The notes under the pieces were generated by a model. The model had not been told where the DNA came from, made no database searches, and was given only the letters and a program-made list of their open reading frames with translations. A program made the translations under genes and the position numbers. Shown in pieces: positions 10,699 to 24,800 of a stretch of 64,000 bases of DNA. Each line of letters starts with the position of its first letter. Position 1 is the first letter of the stretch. This stretch comes from Callipepla californica brunnescens (Eukaryota > Chordata > Aves > Galliformes > Odontophoridae), in assembly GCA_023055505.1 (NCBI GenBank), contig JALIRH010000006.1, positions 26,509,105 through 26,573,104 of the forward strand, given 5' to 3'.

Positions 10699-13009
10699 AG
10701 CCAAACCCAACCCCGAAGAGACAAGTCAAACCATTAACTATCTAAAGAAATGAATCTGGGAAGAAACACTTTTTAAACGACTTTTTAAAAATAAACTATT
10801 TAACCAACAAGAATTTAATATTTTAAGTGTTCTGATCCTCACCTTGGATTTTGTTCCAATTCAGTCACTTGCAAAGAACAGTGAACATGCAGAATGCTAC
10901 AATGAAAGACAATGTTTATACAGAATATCCTTAATGGCTAGCTGATGTGTTACCTGGAAGTACAGTGGAAACTCACTGATATATATTGTAAAGACACAGA
11001 TAACAAGTATCATACATTTTTCTCTTTTCTTATTTATATACAAAATTCCAAACTGAATTTCAGTCAGAGCATTTTACATGTACGCAGTTTGGATTTCACA
11101 AGACTGTAAATAATTTTGTATGTTTCCATAAGTTGTTGGTTTTAATCTTTCAGATACACAAACTCTTGAACATTTACCAGGTTTTCACAAAACTATGATA
11201 CAGGTTTATCTATCTTAAAAAATTGCATTCCTTTACTATAAGTCTGGGAAGAATTTATATCCTTAAGGCTTTACAATGGAATATCTTTCAACATCAAAAA
11301 AGTAAAATTATAAATAGATTCTATTTCTTTCAGATGTTGATTTAATTTTTTTCCTTCCAAACTCTGTAATTTAATTTTAAAGTTCACTTTGAAAATAAAC
11401 AATAATGAATGTGTTTTCAGAGATAGTGCTTTGTCTTCGGTCAAAATAAAAACAGACATCTGTTTTATAAATTGCTATCTTTTAATAGTCAGCCTACTCT
11501 GTAGTTTCATAGAATGTCAAGATGGCATTTATTTAACAATCAGAAAAATATAGTGCTGACAGAAATCTCCATTTTGTGCATGAATATGCATATCAGTTGT
11601 TCTCTTTTATATGTGTCATTTGCACTCACTTACAGATAGCATTACTCTTTCTAAGTGTGGTATGTACAACAAACTTACCCATTTTATAGAGCTTGCCATA
11701 TTACTTTATCACAACATCAGTTTATTCCATCTATGAGCTCATGTTCAATTGAAAACTATTACTATTATTTTCATACATATGAATATGTATATAATATTCA
11801 TTTGAACTCTGTTTCTGCTCCTTGCAATCATTCACAGTCTATTGATATAAAACAAGTTCTATCTATCTTTCCAACCAGATGGTTGATGTTACATGTGATT
11901 GTATGAAAACTCTGATATGAAATGCCTGTGGCTTACTGGATTACCCTCTGCCCACATGTTTCAAATTAATAGAAAAAAAAAGAAAGGAAAAAAGAACCAG
12001 TACAATCTTGCTACAAAAGAACAAGACTTTATTGTATAACAAGATTGCAGATGTGGAAAGGTGCTCATAATAAGGCTACACTATTTTAGTTTCATTGTGC
12101 ATCTGGTATGCCAATGGATCTTTAAGGCACTAGTGGCTAATACTAGACAGTCTCGGATTTTTGATTAACTTAATATTCAGAGAAACAATTCCTTTTGGTA
12201 AACTCTGTGTCATTCATCATCATATTGTCATTTATGTAATCACAAAATGATTTACAAAGACAGCATTTTTTTCTATTTTCTGAAACAATTTTAAGACATC
12301 AAAGACTTTCAGATATAAACATCAAAGAGCAGCCCAAATCAGAGATTTCTGGCTAAGACAGTTTAGTTCATTTAATATCCTCTGGTTTTCTAAGGATTAA
12401 ATTACAGCATATAAAATTCTTGGAATCTGTCTCAGGAAGCTGTACTGTATATTTATTATTTATTGCAGCGTGACTTTTTTTTTTTTTTTTGGAGGTGGGG
12501 TGAGGTGAAGGGCTTTGCAGTAGAGAAGATGCCATCTTCTCAGTGTATAAAAGTGACAGCAAATTCTTGTGAAATATTAGAGGTACAATGATCTAATCCT
12601 ACTGGGAATTGAGATATGCATTAACTGAGGAAATATTTGGACATGGGTTTAGGATGAAACTCAGTTCTTTCCTTGTAATCAGCCCAATAGAGTGGGATGT
12701 TTATTTGAATTTAATAATTATTTTCTGAGAAAATGATGAATCAATAATGAAATGAAATCTTCATAGGAGTAAAAATTTAAATTGCTATAGTTTATGGAAA
12801 TCAATAAGCCAGGATTCTAGCAGTGCCTAAATGATGTAATTCAGAAATGCTTTCCATCATTTCCATGATTTACAGCAGCATGATAGCACAGAAGCTGTTC
12901 ATATGTACGCTGGGTGTCACACACCACAGGCATGCAAGGCAAGCTTGAGCTGAGTTTGGAAAGCAGAATCACTGTAAATTGATCCAGATAAGAAATGAAT
13001 GAGGAGAGC

Positions 13010-13032
13010 TTTTTTTTTTTTTTTTTTTTTTT
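13010..13032. repeat. Poly(T) run of 23
   Basis: Twenty-three consecutive T. On the minus strand it would read as a poly(A) tail, but no retroposed sequence was recognised beside it. Confidence 0.88.
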
Positions 13033-14916
13033 CACTAGAAGAAATGTTAGAGGTTACTTTCAAGAAAACAAGAGAGGTAAAAACATGTGTCTGATTTAGC
13101 AAATATTGAGGAACATCCTGTGAGTGAGAAGGGCAAATCACACGAAAGGCAAGCTCTATATGGGTCTTGATCCCATAGAATAAAAAATTAAACTTCTAAA
13201 TTCTTGTCCTTGGAAAGTATACCACCATCCTTTTGGAAATAGCCTACTGACCGGAAGAACAGATCTTCTAGGAATCTGGATTTCATACTAATACACAACA
13301 TGATTTTCATCGGGTTTATTTCTACTGTGACATTCACAATAGTCTGAGTTAGATTCAAGACAGTTTATAAGCAACATAAGCAAAAAAGCAAAAAAAAAAA
13401 AAAAATCATTATTTATGTTTAAATTCTTACTTTCGCCACTAGACAGATAATGAGACTACATATAAAACAGACCTTGAAATTACTGTTCAAGATAATTCTA
13501 CAGGCAAAATTAAACATCCAAACAAATAAATAAATTCTTGACTTTCGACTAAGATTTTTATCTTTCATATATTTCACTGAAAACCGTAAATTTTGCAACT
13601 GCATATAATTACTGAAGCACAATTATATAATTATTTACCGGTGTCTTTTGAACACTATTTTATATAAACATTTTTCAAAGAAGTCCTGCTAGTGTTCTGC
13701 TTGGATGTGCTAGATTGTGAGAAGTCAAGGGTGGACATGTGCCATGCTGATACAGACCTGCTGTGATTATGAAGGACACTGCACATCAGTTCTTACTTCT
13801 ACTCAGCATTTTACACTCACATACACCACTGATGAAACTTCATGCCTAACTGCTTAGGGAAGAGAGGTATGCAAGGATGAGCTGTGTCCTCCTCTGCACA
13901 GTGAATCCAGCTGAGGCAAACGCAGTTAACATTTTTGTACTACAAACTAATATTGCTCTGCCCCCTTAACATGTTTGCAAGGTGCCCATTGTGATGGTAT
14001 CTCAGAATTCTGTGTAATAGATAACATATAGTTCAGTATAAAGAAGTTTTGACAATTGGAGATCTGCATTTGGAGTAGTTTAACTTTTGTCTGGTTAGAA
14101 CAGTTGCAAAAGAGTGGAGTGGGAAAGAAGGAGAAAAGGGCTCCTCAGTCTCCACGAGGATTGGATTAAAACCTAGGAAAGACACACAAGACTAGAAACT
14201 TTCAAGGCCGATTGCAAGAAGCAGCCAGAGGAAGCCTAAGAATAAAAACTTAATTTTGGCAGGCTTTTGAAGTTCAATTTTAACATAAATAGAGGCTGGG
14301 ATTTTTCTTTCATAGGCTACCACATAATCAACTGTTAGAAGCTGAAGATTTTGATACCTAATTTAGTTAAGAAAATTTTAGAGGTAGGGTTACAATCTCC
14401 TAGCGTTTGAATGAATTCTTGTTCTAGTGTTAAATACAGTGAGATTTACAGATGGATTTTCCTGCTCCAGTCCACATCTCAGCTTGCATGTGTTTGGGTG
14501 GGTTGTGTACTGCTGAAAGGGTTGCAGTTCTGTGACAATTATTTGAAACAATGGGTTATGATTTTCTAGACTGGAATTTTATAAATAGTTTGGCTGGATT
14601 GAGAGGGACTTTCAAATAAGGAACAATTTGATCACATTGATATTTGTCAATCCTTAGAATATTAACCAAAGAGAACAGGAATCTTTGTAGGCCTTTTCTT
14701 CCTGAGACAAGGCCACTTTTTCCATTTTGTTCAGTGCTTCTGCGCAGTCAGGTTTAAGTTCTGCCTTCAGGCACTGCTAAAATATAAATGCTACATAAAA
14801 AATCGTGTCATATTTTCAGTGAATAAGAGAAGTATTATTTTAAGACTAGCAGCCAAGTGTTTTCACTACCCAGTAGCATCCCCAGAAGAGCCATAGTACT
14901 TCGCCACCTGCAACAC

Positions 14917-14931
14917 GTGTGTGTGTGTGTG
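14917..14931. repeat. Short (TG)n microsatellite
   Basis: About seven to eight TG units, followed by GCATGCATG. Confidence 0.8.
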
Positions 14932-17900
14932 CATGCATGACAGTCTTTCCTTGCAGGCATCCCTTCTTTAGGTTCCCTACAGCTGGCACCTGCTCCTGTA
15001 TATTCCCTATGTGCACTAGGTAGAACAGCCTACCTTGTTCAGGAACATTTGGCATCTTTATCATTTCTGTAAGCTCTGGTTTTGTTCACTGGGGTATTTC
15101 CACACCAGTCCTGGCCCTGTGGGGGCTTTGCCTTACAGTGTAAGTGATTTCATACACTTCCTTTGGGCATATGGAAACTGATTTCTGTACACTTTTGTCC
15201 AAGAAACTCCACTGTCTGTGCCCTTTTATAAGCACTTGGGAATACATTCTGCATGATTTCTTTTTATTTTAGATTATAATGTACTGCTAAAAACAGTCAG
15301 AGGCATTTCTGATCACCTTGATGAGTAGCTAGTATTGATTTTGCAAGTAATAATGATGTAACTAATACAGTGTTAAATTTGAAGCAAGTAGAATTGTGAA
15401 GCTTCAGATGGACATAACTAGCCTTCAAAACAGGTGGACTTAAGTACGTTCCTATTTATAATACTGTAACTTTAAATTAGCAGCTCCAATTTCTATTCAC
15501 CAACACTAAGAACTCAGAAATGGCAGATGTTCTCATCTTTTGTATTCCTTTTTGTTTGTTGCACAACTTGTGAATATTCCAGGAGTTTGGTATCACAGTG
15601 CTATTGTTTCACTGAGTAAGTGGAGCAATAGGGACTTCTGTAATGTTAAAGACAAATCCAAACAAGCATTTTTATTTAAATAAGTTTGGATTCAACAAGG
15701 ATTTGGGGTTGAATTCCCAGAACAGAACTTGACCATATGATTTTTGGCCAGTTCTGAGTTCAATTTCAGCCTACTAAAATAAAGGGTTCAATTTCTGATT
15801 TTAGTGTAAATACAGTTTCCAGGTAGAGCTGGGAGATTTGCAAGGAATATTTTTTTGATTTCAGTGCATTTTACTGATTTGTCTAAAGGAAATGTGGAAG
15901 AAGGCTCATTTTGATATTTTTGAAGAAGATATTTGATTTATTACTTTTTTTTTCGTAAAAATAATTTTTCTCCTCCACTCCGAGTTAAACATTTTTTGAT
16001 CAGCCAGAAATTGTTGAAAAAATTTGTTTTGGATTTAATTGAATCTCCCACATAAATTTCTGTGTAGTCCGTGATCACTGAGCCAAAAAAGAAAAATTGC
16101 TATTCATAACTGACTATGCAAAAATGCAGACATCTTAAATAAAAAACTTATATTTATTCACTCATTTTTGTAGTATAAGGAATCCATGGACAGTGCCCTC
16201 TAGAGCTTTCAGCCTAAAGGATGTGAGAAGAGCTTTGATACATGAGCTTCTGGCATGGTTCTTTAATTAGGGCTTAACTCATCTGTAAGATGATACTTTT
16301 CAATATTAAGTGATTTCAACCCTGTTAATTAAGTGACCCTATGGAATAAATTACTTATGCAGACATTCAAAAAGCATAGTTACGTATGGAAAATGTACCA
16401 ATGGGCTGATGAGTTACTGAGTAGTAGTGAGTTGCAGAATGGCCTGTGTGTCCTCAGCTCCTTGTGACTTCAGGGAGCAGTAGCTGTCATTTGTGAAATG
16501 AATAGCAATTCATGAACCTAAACCTACACATACTGGAGCAACTCAGCTGGTACAAATTTGCATGTGCCAACTCCAATTTGTTGAATGGCTGGTCAGATAT
16601 ATTGAGTTCTCATGACTCAGAACTACGTATAAAGCTTGGAGTAATAAAACCAGTGCTTCTTAAGGGCATAAACAAACTCCACATGTTTTGTTAAATTTGT
16701 TACTTAACGATTGAATTATATTTTAAAGGAGTCCATGCTAGTTCATCTTTGTTGGTATATGAACTCTTGAAAGTATGTTCCTTTTGAAGATATCTCAGCC
16801 ACTCTAGTAAATGTCAGATGCTCACCATGGGTCTCCTCTCTAATTTCTGTCGTACAAGATAGGTTAACAAACAAAAATGATGGATAAGCATGATGATAAT
16901 GCTGAGTTTCATATTTCAGTAGTCAGGCTGTTCACTCTTCATGTCTTGAAAGTCCCAGTAATTTAAATCTGACCCCCAAAAGATGTATGTTCTTAACTTT
17001 TGGACTTCCTTTTAGATCATGTATCATGTAAGTACAAAACTCATTATGTCATTGCTTGTAAAGTCTGTGCCAAATTGCAAAACTTTTAACTTACAGAAAG
17101 GATTTACCAGTGCTTTCTGTTTCTATTATTTTCTTGTCTCAATGACTCTGCAGGGACTGCTGCGGTCTCATTATTTGTGAGACATGATACAGTATGGGAC
17201 ATGACAAAAAAGAAAAAAACACCAAAAAAACGGTAAGGAGACCCTTGATAATAGCTCCACGCAATGCTATCTGCATCTCAGACAGTTCATATGGAAATTG
17301 TGTTGATGTGAGCTCACCCTGGAATTACAAATCTCACCTCCTGTAATATAATGGGTTTTGAGGTACTCTGGGCTCACTTTTTCTGCAGTTTCAGTTATGA
17401 CATTACTTCCACATAAATAATAACCTTTTGCTATCAAAAATGATGCCTGCAAATGAATGCAGAAAGACCACAACTAAGACATTATGTGCAAGCAAGATGT
17501 AACATAAAATATATTTTTTTATAATCCTGAGTCAGTCAAGTAATTTCTAATATTGCATTGAATGAAATAAATGTATAGTTGTTTCAGAATTTCACAAGTG
17601 TAATAGGTCATATTGAGTGACACTTCTGTGCTATTTTTTCAGACAGATGAATTTAAACATGGAAATACTAATGTGTTCTCAACTTGAAAACAGCATCAGT
17701 TTAGAAACCTATCAATTTTTCTTAATGCAAAATACATGGTAATATTAGCATAAGGCTTGAATCGTTTGGAAATCTTACTAGGTTTAGAAGAAGTACTTCC
17801 CTCATTCCTGTAAATAGTAAAAGATATTTCTCAGCACATCAGCTGCACTCTAATTATAGGCTGTGATACTAAGAAATAAGATAATAATGGAGACTGCCAG

Positions 17901-20900
17901 CCATAACACTTTCTGGTGAGCCACTGCTGTCATTTTTTTCCCCAAAATATGACTGACATCCTTCCTTTAACCCTCCCCACAACTTAACCTTTTATGTATG
18001 TTGGCACAATGACCCTGCAACTGTGTAGCACCATGTTATTGTTGCTAAGCAGTAGGAGAGAATGAGCCATGGGAATCTTCAGCTATAACTTGTATTGAAT
18101 TCTTTGAGGCTTCCCTTCAGCATGAACAAACAGTGGAACTTTTAACTCATGGTATTATTGATGAGACTCCGTTTGGCTTTCAGCATGTTTGAAGGCTAGT
18201 GTCTGCCGAGTGATGGCTAAATAACAGAATGAGTAGACTGTAATTTATGAAGGTTTAAATGTAGTGAATCATACTTGCCTTTATTAGAACCAGGCACACT
18301 TCCAGTGTCTTCAGGGAGTGGAGCCTACTTGGTCTTACGTTAATTTAGTCCTGAATCTCTGAAGTATTCATGTAAATTAAAACACCTTTAATTGATTGAA
18401 AATGTAGTGGAAAGGTAACTTTTATGAACAGAGTAACTGGACCAGAAATCCATGGAAATGCTGGAGGTGCCAACTTCTTATAAACGGTAGTGCTAACTGA
18501 ATGATAGATGAGAATTTTGCTATCCACTGCAAAATTTTGATGCCTTAGAATTTTCTTCAATCAAAAAATGAAGACACCTATTACATTGTCTATTCTGCTT
18601 TCTCTTTACACTCTTCCCATCTCACAATCTTATCTTTCTGTCAGGTCATTCAACTTTTTGTTCCTTTTACTAAAATGAAGAGGAATGAAATAATAAAAGT
18701 ATAAATAAATCAGAAATGAAACTTTGTAACTGATGACATAATTTCTGATTATGTCATTGTTATTAGATACATCTTGCAGGCCCAGGTAGCACACCAGTTC
18801 ACCATCTATGATCAGTTTCCACATAGACGATTTTCCCATTGAAGCACAGACATTTCTTTGATCCCCTTCTTGTTTTACTTCTTCATCAAGAAGAAAAAAA
18901 TGCATCAGTAACATACCAGAACAGATATTTGGTTTTATAATGGACTGATTGATAATGATACATCTTTACAGACAGTACACCACAAATTTGGCAAGCTGAA
19001 CAACTTAATAGCAGTTTCTACTCTCTGAGCTGCAATTGAAGTACACTCTCAGAATGGAAAGAATAAATTATTCTCACGAGGGCAGGTTTTGTTTTTTTTT
19101 AATAGTCATTTGAAAAATTAGAGCAAGAGGAACAATGTCTCAAATACACAGTCACTTTTGACTATAAAGTGTAATAGACAAATCTCAAACTAACCACCTC
19201 TCATCTGTATAGTTAATGGATTATCATCATTATTTCCATGTCAACATTGGAAACGCTTCAGGAATTTCGAAGTTTAATTTACTGGTTAAGAAATTGAGGG
19301 AAAGAACAAGCAAATGATGAAATTGTTTCTTTTCACATTTCATAGCTTAAGCTTGTTTTCTTATTCCTTGTGAATACACAACAAAGAACCCAAAACTGTG
19401 CTATCCTTAGGGATAAACAGTTACATCAATAGGATGGATGTAAAAGTGCACCTAAAAACATCTAAGTAGTCACCTGAGTAAGCACAACATCTTTTATCTA
19501 ATATATAATTAGAAGTAAAGTAATTTCAAAATCATTTTTCCCAAGGTAAATTATATGTTGTTCTTAAAATCCACAATCTTCTCATTTTGTTTTGCCTCAT
19601 CACAATTTTATTAACTTCTCTGGAGATGAGAAGTTTTCTAATGCTTTCCAAATCAGCCCTTCACAATTTTGAGATTTGGAAAGTCATAATGAATTTTAAT
19701 TTTCTTTTCATTTGCATATGATACTTTTTGATATGATTAATTTTTGTGTTGTATACAACTTATTTGTATCTAATATTCAAGTTTATTTTCCAGAACCACA
19801 AATGAGCCCAGTGAAATTTTCACTTTCTCATGTACCCCCAGGTACAGGGTCTTTGGGAAAACTAGTACACATTTGGAGACTCAAGACAATCTCAGCAGTG
19901 ACCAGATTCAACCAGGAAATCCAAGTTTTGTCTTCTTAGTGAAGCTAGTCTTAAAGAATTTGTATGCTGAATGCATTGGCAGAAGGTATAAGTAGTGAAT
20001 GAGCCCCTTGGTGATTAACACTGTAAAGGATATAAAATAAATAAATGTCCAATGACATATGCACTAGATCATCTCCTTTTGACTGAAACGCACAGGGCTC
20101 AAGTGCACAATATGAAAATCAGATACCCTCTGTTCTCTGTAACGTAGAGCATCACCCTTTCAACATCTCCGTGACAGCCATGTGCTGTCTGATTGCTGTG
20201 TCTGCCTGTAAGCAGTCATGAACTTGCACTTCAGAGGCAACAAAGCATACACAAAGACCACATTTGCTCTAATATGTACAGGGATGCGTACAATGTTTAT
20301 GCTCATTAAGCTGTTAGATTCCCTTCACTTCTAAAATTAATGTCTGCAAACTGCTGCCTTTTCAATATTTCAGGGCTGGTCTGTCTTGACAGGAAATTTT
20401 GGCCTTCAGTTAGCTGAAGCAGTAATACTTTTTCACTAAACTGATGCTGTCCTGTTTATCTCTTCTTTTGTGTGTTTATGTTGGAGCTTGCCTGCATAAT
20501 GTCTCTCAGGAAAGCTAGATCAAATTCATATGTCATTTAAGTGGATTGATTGATTTGAATTAAACATCAATGCACACACAGAATAGCTTATGCCATTTTT
20601 TTTCCCTCCTCCTTTACCTTTCTCCCTTTTGTGCTTTTTCTTGTACTTTTTGCATTCTCTGACAGCATGTCTTTCAGGCAGCAGTATGTTTTCTACCCTT
20701 CTAAGCTCTTGTTCTGGACTTTCATTAGAAAAGTCTGTGTGATTGAATGCATAATGAAAAGGTTTTTTAATTGATGTGCACCTACAGCTTTCTGCTACCC
20801 TGGGTTTCCTTCTCAGTGCATCAGCCACAGTTTTGAAGCTTTTGCTGTAGTAGCTTTTACTTAGACATTCTGCTGTGTAAAATTAGTGATTTTCTCCATG

Positions 20901-21664
20901 TCCCATTCTACCCAGTTGACTTTAAAAGGACCATATTCTCCAATGATATAACTAATTAGTTACACTTGAATTCCTTTATATGAAGAAGACTTTAACCCTT
21001 TTCCACTCTTTCTTTAGAAAGGATGTTTTGTTGCATTAAATGTGTCCTATTGTTTTCTGTTATCTCAATAAGTGTTTAGGATTTTTTAGCTCTCTAAAGC
21101 TAAGAGAAGAATTTTCAGTGAGAGAAGATTCTCCTGTTTAATGACTGTGGACAGCAGCAGTCTGACTGTTAAGAAGACCAGATTATGTGTACTTATTGCA
21201 TCAGCTTTTGAAAGACAGCTTGCCTAAATTATACTGAAGAAATGATAGCAGAAATGAAGTTACAGGATCTATGCTTGTTTCTCCTTCCTGATCATGAAAG
21301 GAAACCCACCAGCCAGACTCAGGGAAATGACCAATCAGCATGGTTCTGTGTTGTCTGCAGACTAGTATAATTTTACTTGTTATTTTTATTATTTTATTAT
21401 ATGCATATATATTTTTCATGGACAAAGATATAGATCTTGAAATTTCAGAAGATGGCTTCTTCAGAGACAGGTTAGATAAACTGAGTATTGAATTCATTTT
21501 TAGCTTGAACATCATGTTCACCAGAACTTGCATTTATGTCTTTATTTGATTATGCTGCTACTTACATATTGTACTGAATAATTCTTGACCAGGAGGAATA
21601 AAATCCAGGCTACAATTTAAATAGGAATTACATAGTTCCTTTTCCTTGTAGAGCTTCTCTCTTT

Positions 21665-21873
21665 TGGATGTCAGGGGGAAGTTCTTAACAGAGAGTGGTG
21701 AGGTGCTGGAACAGGCTGCCTTGAGGGGCTGTGGATTCTCTGTCTCTGGAGGTGTTGGATGGGGCCCTGGGCAACCTGGTGATCTTAAGGTTGGTGGCCC
21801 TGACTGTGGCAGGAGGGTTAGAACTCAGTGATCCTTGGGGTCCCTTCTAACCCAAACCATTCTGTGATTCTAC
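21665..21873 (+). mobile_element. CR1 LINE 3' fragment
   Basis: The segment matches the CR1 3' region: 'ggatgtcagggggaagttc', 'ctggaacaggctgcc', 'ggatggggccctgggcaacc', and a 3' end of 'aaccattctgtgattctac', the octamer-type terminus of CR1. It is truncated at the 5' end, as is usual for CR1, and does not end in poly(A). About 209 bp remain. Confidence 0.93.
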
Positions 21874-24800
21874 GCTTTTTTTCTTTTCTCCTCTAATCTT
21901 TAAATTTGATTTTCTTGAAACTAAAGTAAAATGAGGAAGCTGAGTCCTATATGAGACAAGCATGAAATATTAAAAATGCGGTCTGTCAGAAGAGATCAGA
22001 AAATTTATAGCTACAATATTTTCAACCTTAGACCCCTTATTTTCTCTTCTCTTACCAGAGCTCTTGCATCTTTCCTCCTATACTACCCTTATCTTGGATC
22101 CCTTGTGAAAATGAATTAAGATAGGACTTTCTGATAGGGAAACTCCTGGATGTCTATTTACCTGTGCAATCTGATAACTTCATGAAATCAGTATAGGAAA
22201 CATGTTTGTGCTTCTGGCCTAGTTAGCTCATATTTGTAAGATAAATATTTGGCCACTGCCCAGTGCTAAATGGCCATGTAACCAAAGCCTCTATCATAAT
22301 TCTGAGACACAAGGGACACAGATAAGAATGCAATATAAAGAGGACCATAGAGAGAAACAGCAAAGTCATTTTGCATCACAGATCTATTCCAGTGGTGAAT
22401 TTTCATGAACTAAACACTGTAGTAAAAAGAGAAGCTTGTTAAAAAAAAAAATTATCTATCCAACAATTAGTCAGGAAAAACAGAAACAATTACAAACACA
22501 TTTTAGGGTTGAGAGTGTAATCTAGGAGCTTGACTAAGTACTCAGTAGTGAGCTTTCCAAGCAGCAAGACAAGAGTTAAAAAACAGGAGATTCTTTTCTT
22601 TGTGTCTAGTGGTGAGTAAAATCTATGGTCCAGTGAAAGTCAACCAGCCTGGTGGCTTTACCAAGCTCCGTATTATTCCAGTGTTTGCTCTTCAATTTCC
22701 TTTGAATTATTTGGATAAAATTTTCAGTTATCTACTTTGCGTTTGATCTAAAATACTTGTAAAGTGTGCTGGGGATGAATGATTGTATGGAATTCTGATT
22801 ATCTAGATTAGCTGGTGAATAATAATATGTGGCAGAGCTTCAGTCAGCTGATACCTATTTATAGACATGTCCACCAAGCATGAATTGCGTTCTGCTTGAA
22901 CTAAAATCAGAATGCTTTTGTTTTGTTTTCCCTTTCAGCTCCAGTAGAAATAGGATCATATGCTGTACGTCCAAAACAAGAATGTTCTAATCCAGTATTG
23001 CCTTAAAATAAGATGTACCATTTCATAAATAGTGATTGCTGTACTCTCTTGGTTCCCAAGCTAAAATTTGGTACAATACAGAATAAATGCTTTAACAATT
23101 TAGGCAATCAAAATATGGAGTAGTCTGAGTTACAGTCACTGGCAATATTATAGATGTCATAGGTAATTAAGTTCAATACAAAATGTTTATTGTAGGAGAG
23201 TGATTTGATCCAGCTGACTTAGTACTTGATACCGGAGTTTGCTTCACTCTTTATTTGTTGGCAGGTGTATGTAAAAGTTTAACACTTAGACTAGGGACAC
23301 TAAATTCTGCTTATTCATTCAAGATTTTATTCATCTTTATGCAATGAGACATTACTTATTTATAAAGTATTAATTGAAAAAAAATCTTTCCCCTTGACTA
23401 CATTTCTGTTTTATTTGTTGGTTTTTGTTTTTTGTTTTTTTTTTGCTAGATCAAGGTTACTCTGATGATATCATGTATGAGGTTCTGGTTTGGCAGTGTA
23501 AGCCTTCATTATCCATTCCTCTCTTACCTGCTGCTGCTATAAGGATATAATGTGAAAGAGGCTGATGTGCTAAAAAAACTTCTTTGCATCCTTTCTGTCA
23601 AAGGAATGTTGAATTCTAGTTAACATCTTTGTGAAACCACTCTCCCATGCTAGTTTTCATGGTGGATGAAAATGAAGATCTACAGTATTGTCTCATTGAC
23701 ATCAGTGGCTCGAGGCATGCATATTTATTTAAAAGCTTTTCTGATATTATGGTGCAGACTTTATAACAAGTCATTATGTATTTCCCCTTTACTTCACAGT
23801 TGCCATCACTGAAGTGTCAACAGAGGAATTCGTGCTGGAGTTGGGTTTGATTAACACAAAATAAAGCCAAAGACAGGCTCCGTCCAGAAATAAAAAGAAG
23901 AAATGGATGGACATGCAGTAATAAGTCTCAAACGGACATGACATAGTAAGTTAAATCTAGAATCTCTTGCTGCTTACAGCTGTCTGTCCTGTTCCACTGG
24001 AAGTTGTTGCTGCCTTTGAGAGAAAAACAGATCAGATCTTGAACCCCATCGATTTCCAGACCAGTTTCACTTCCATTTTGTTTGTATTTATTTGCTGTTT
24101 TGTAAATTTATTGTGATTCAAAAACAGAATTGCAAAAAGAGCAGATGACCTTTGTTCACTGACTGCAATGTCCATCCGACAGATAAGGAGAATATCAGGG
24201 TAGCATTAGAGTTTAGCCACGTGAATTTACATACAGAATTGCATACTGAATGGATTGGACGTGTTATGTTTAAAAATTTATTCAGTTCTAAATGCAAACC
24301 TTATTTGATGAGCTTCTTCAACGTCACACTGGTCCCTTCTGTCTTTGAGGAAGCTGTAGATTACATAATGAGGGGAGATGTGTAGTCCAGCTTCTAAGTG
24401 GGGTGAAACAATTTGACAGATAAAATTATTTTCTTCATTTTTCTTCAAGCAAACCTAGAGATTTTTAGAACAGATAAAGATCCTCTAACATAGAAACATA
24501 TGTCTTTGTCTTTTCTTAAACTCTGAGACTAGGTAAAAGATTAGCAATATTTCATGTGCCAAGGAAACTCATTTTCCATGGTACTATTTTCTGATATCAG
24601 CACTTACTATGTGTCCAAATTCTGTCTTCATAACTGAGTAATAGCTTTGTTAGACATAAGTACTAGCAACGTTGCCAAAAGAAAAAGAGTAATTAGTTAT
24701 ACTCCTGCACTCAAGGGCAAAATAGGAAAGTAATTTCTATCCCAGAAATACTGAATATGGCATTTTTGATACAGCGATTTTCATATATAGTAAGAGAAGT

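Larger units (their letters stand above)
10191..21664. other. Gene-poor AT-rich DNA
   Basis: No coding exon or transposon could be recognised across about 11 kb. Simple sequence occurs at 10681-10698 (TA), 12477-12490 (T), 13010-13032 (T, 23 bases), 13390-13404 (A) and 14917-14931 (TG). Open frames do not exceed about 110 codons and lack known domains. A denser, less AT-rich patch at about 20080-20340 carries MEIS-like TGACAG and CTGTC words and is noted as a possible conserved element. Confidence 0.55.
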
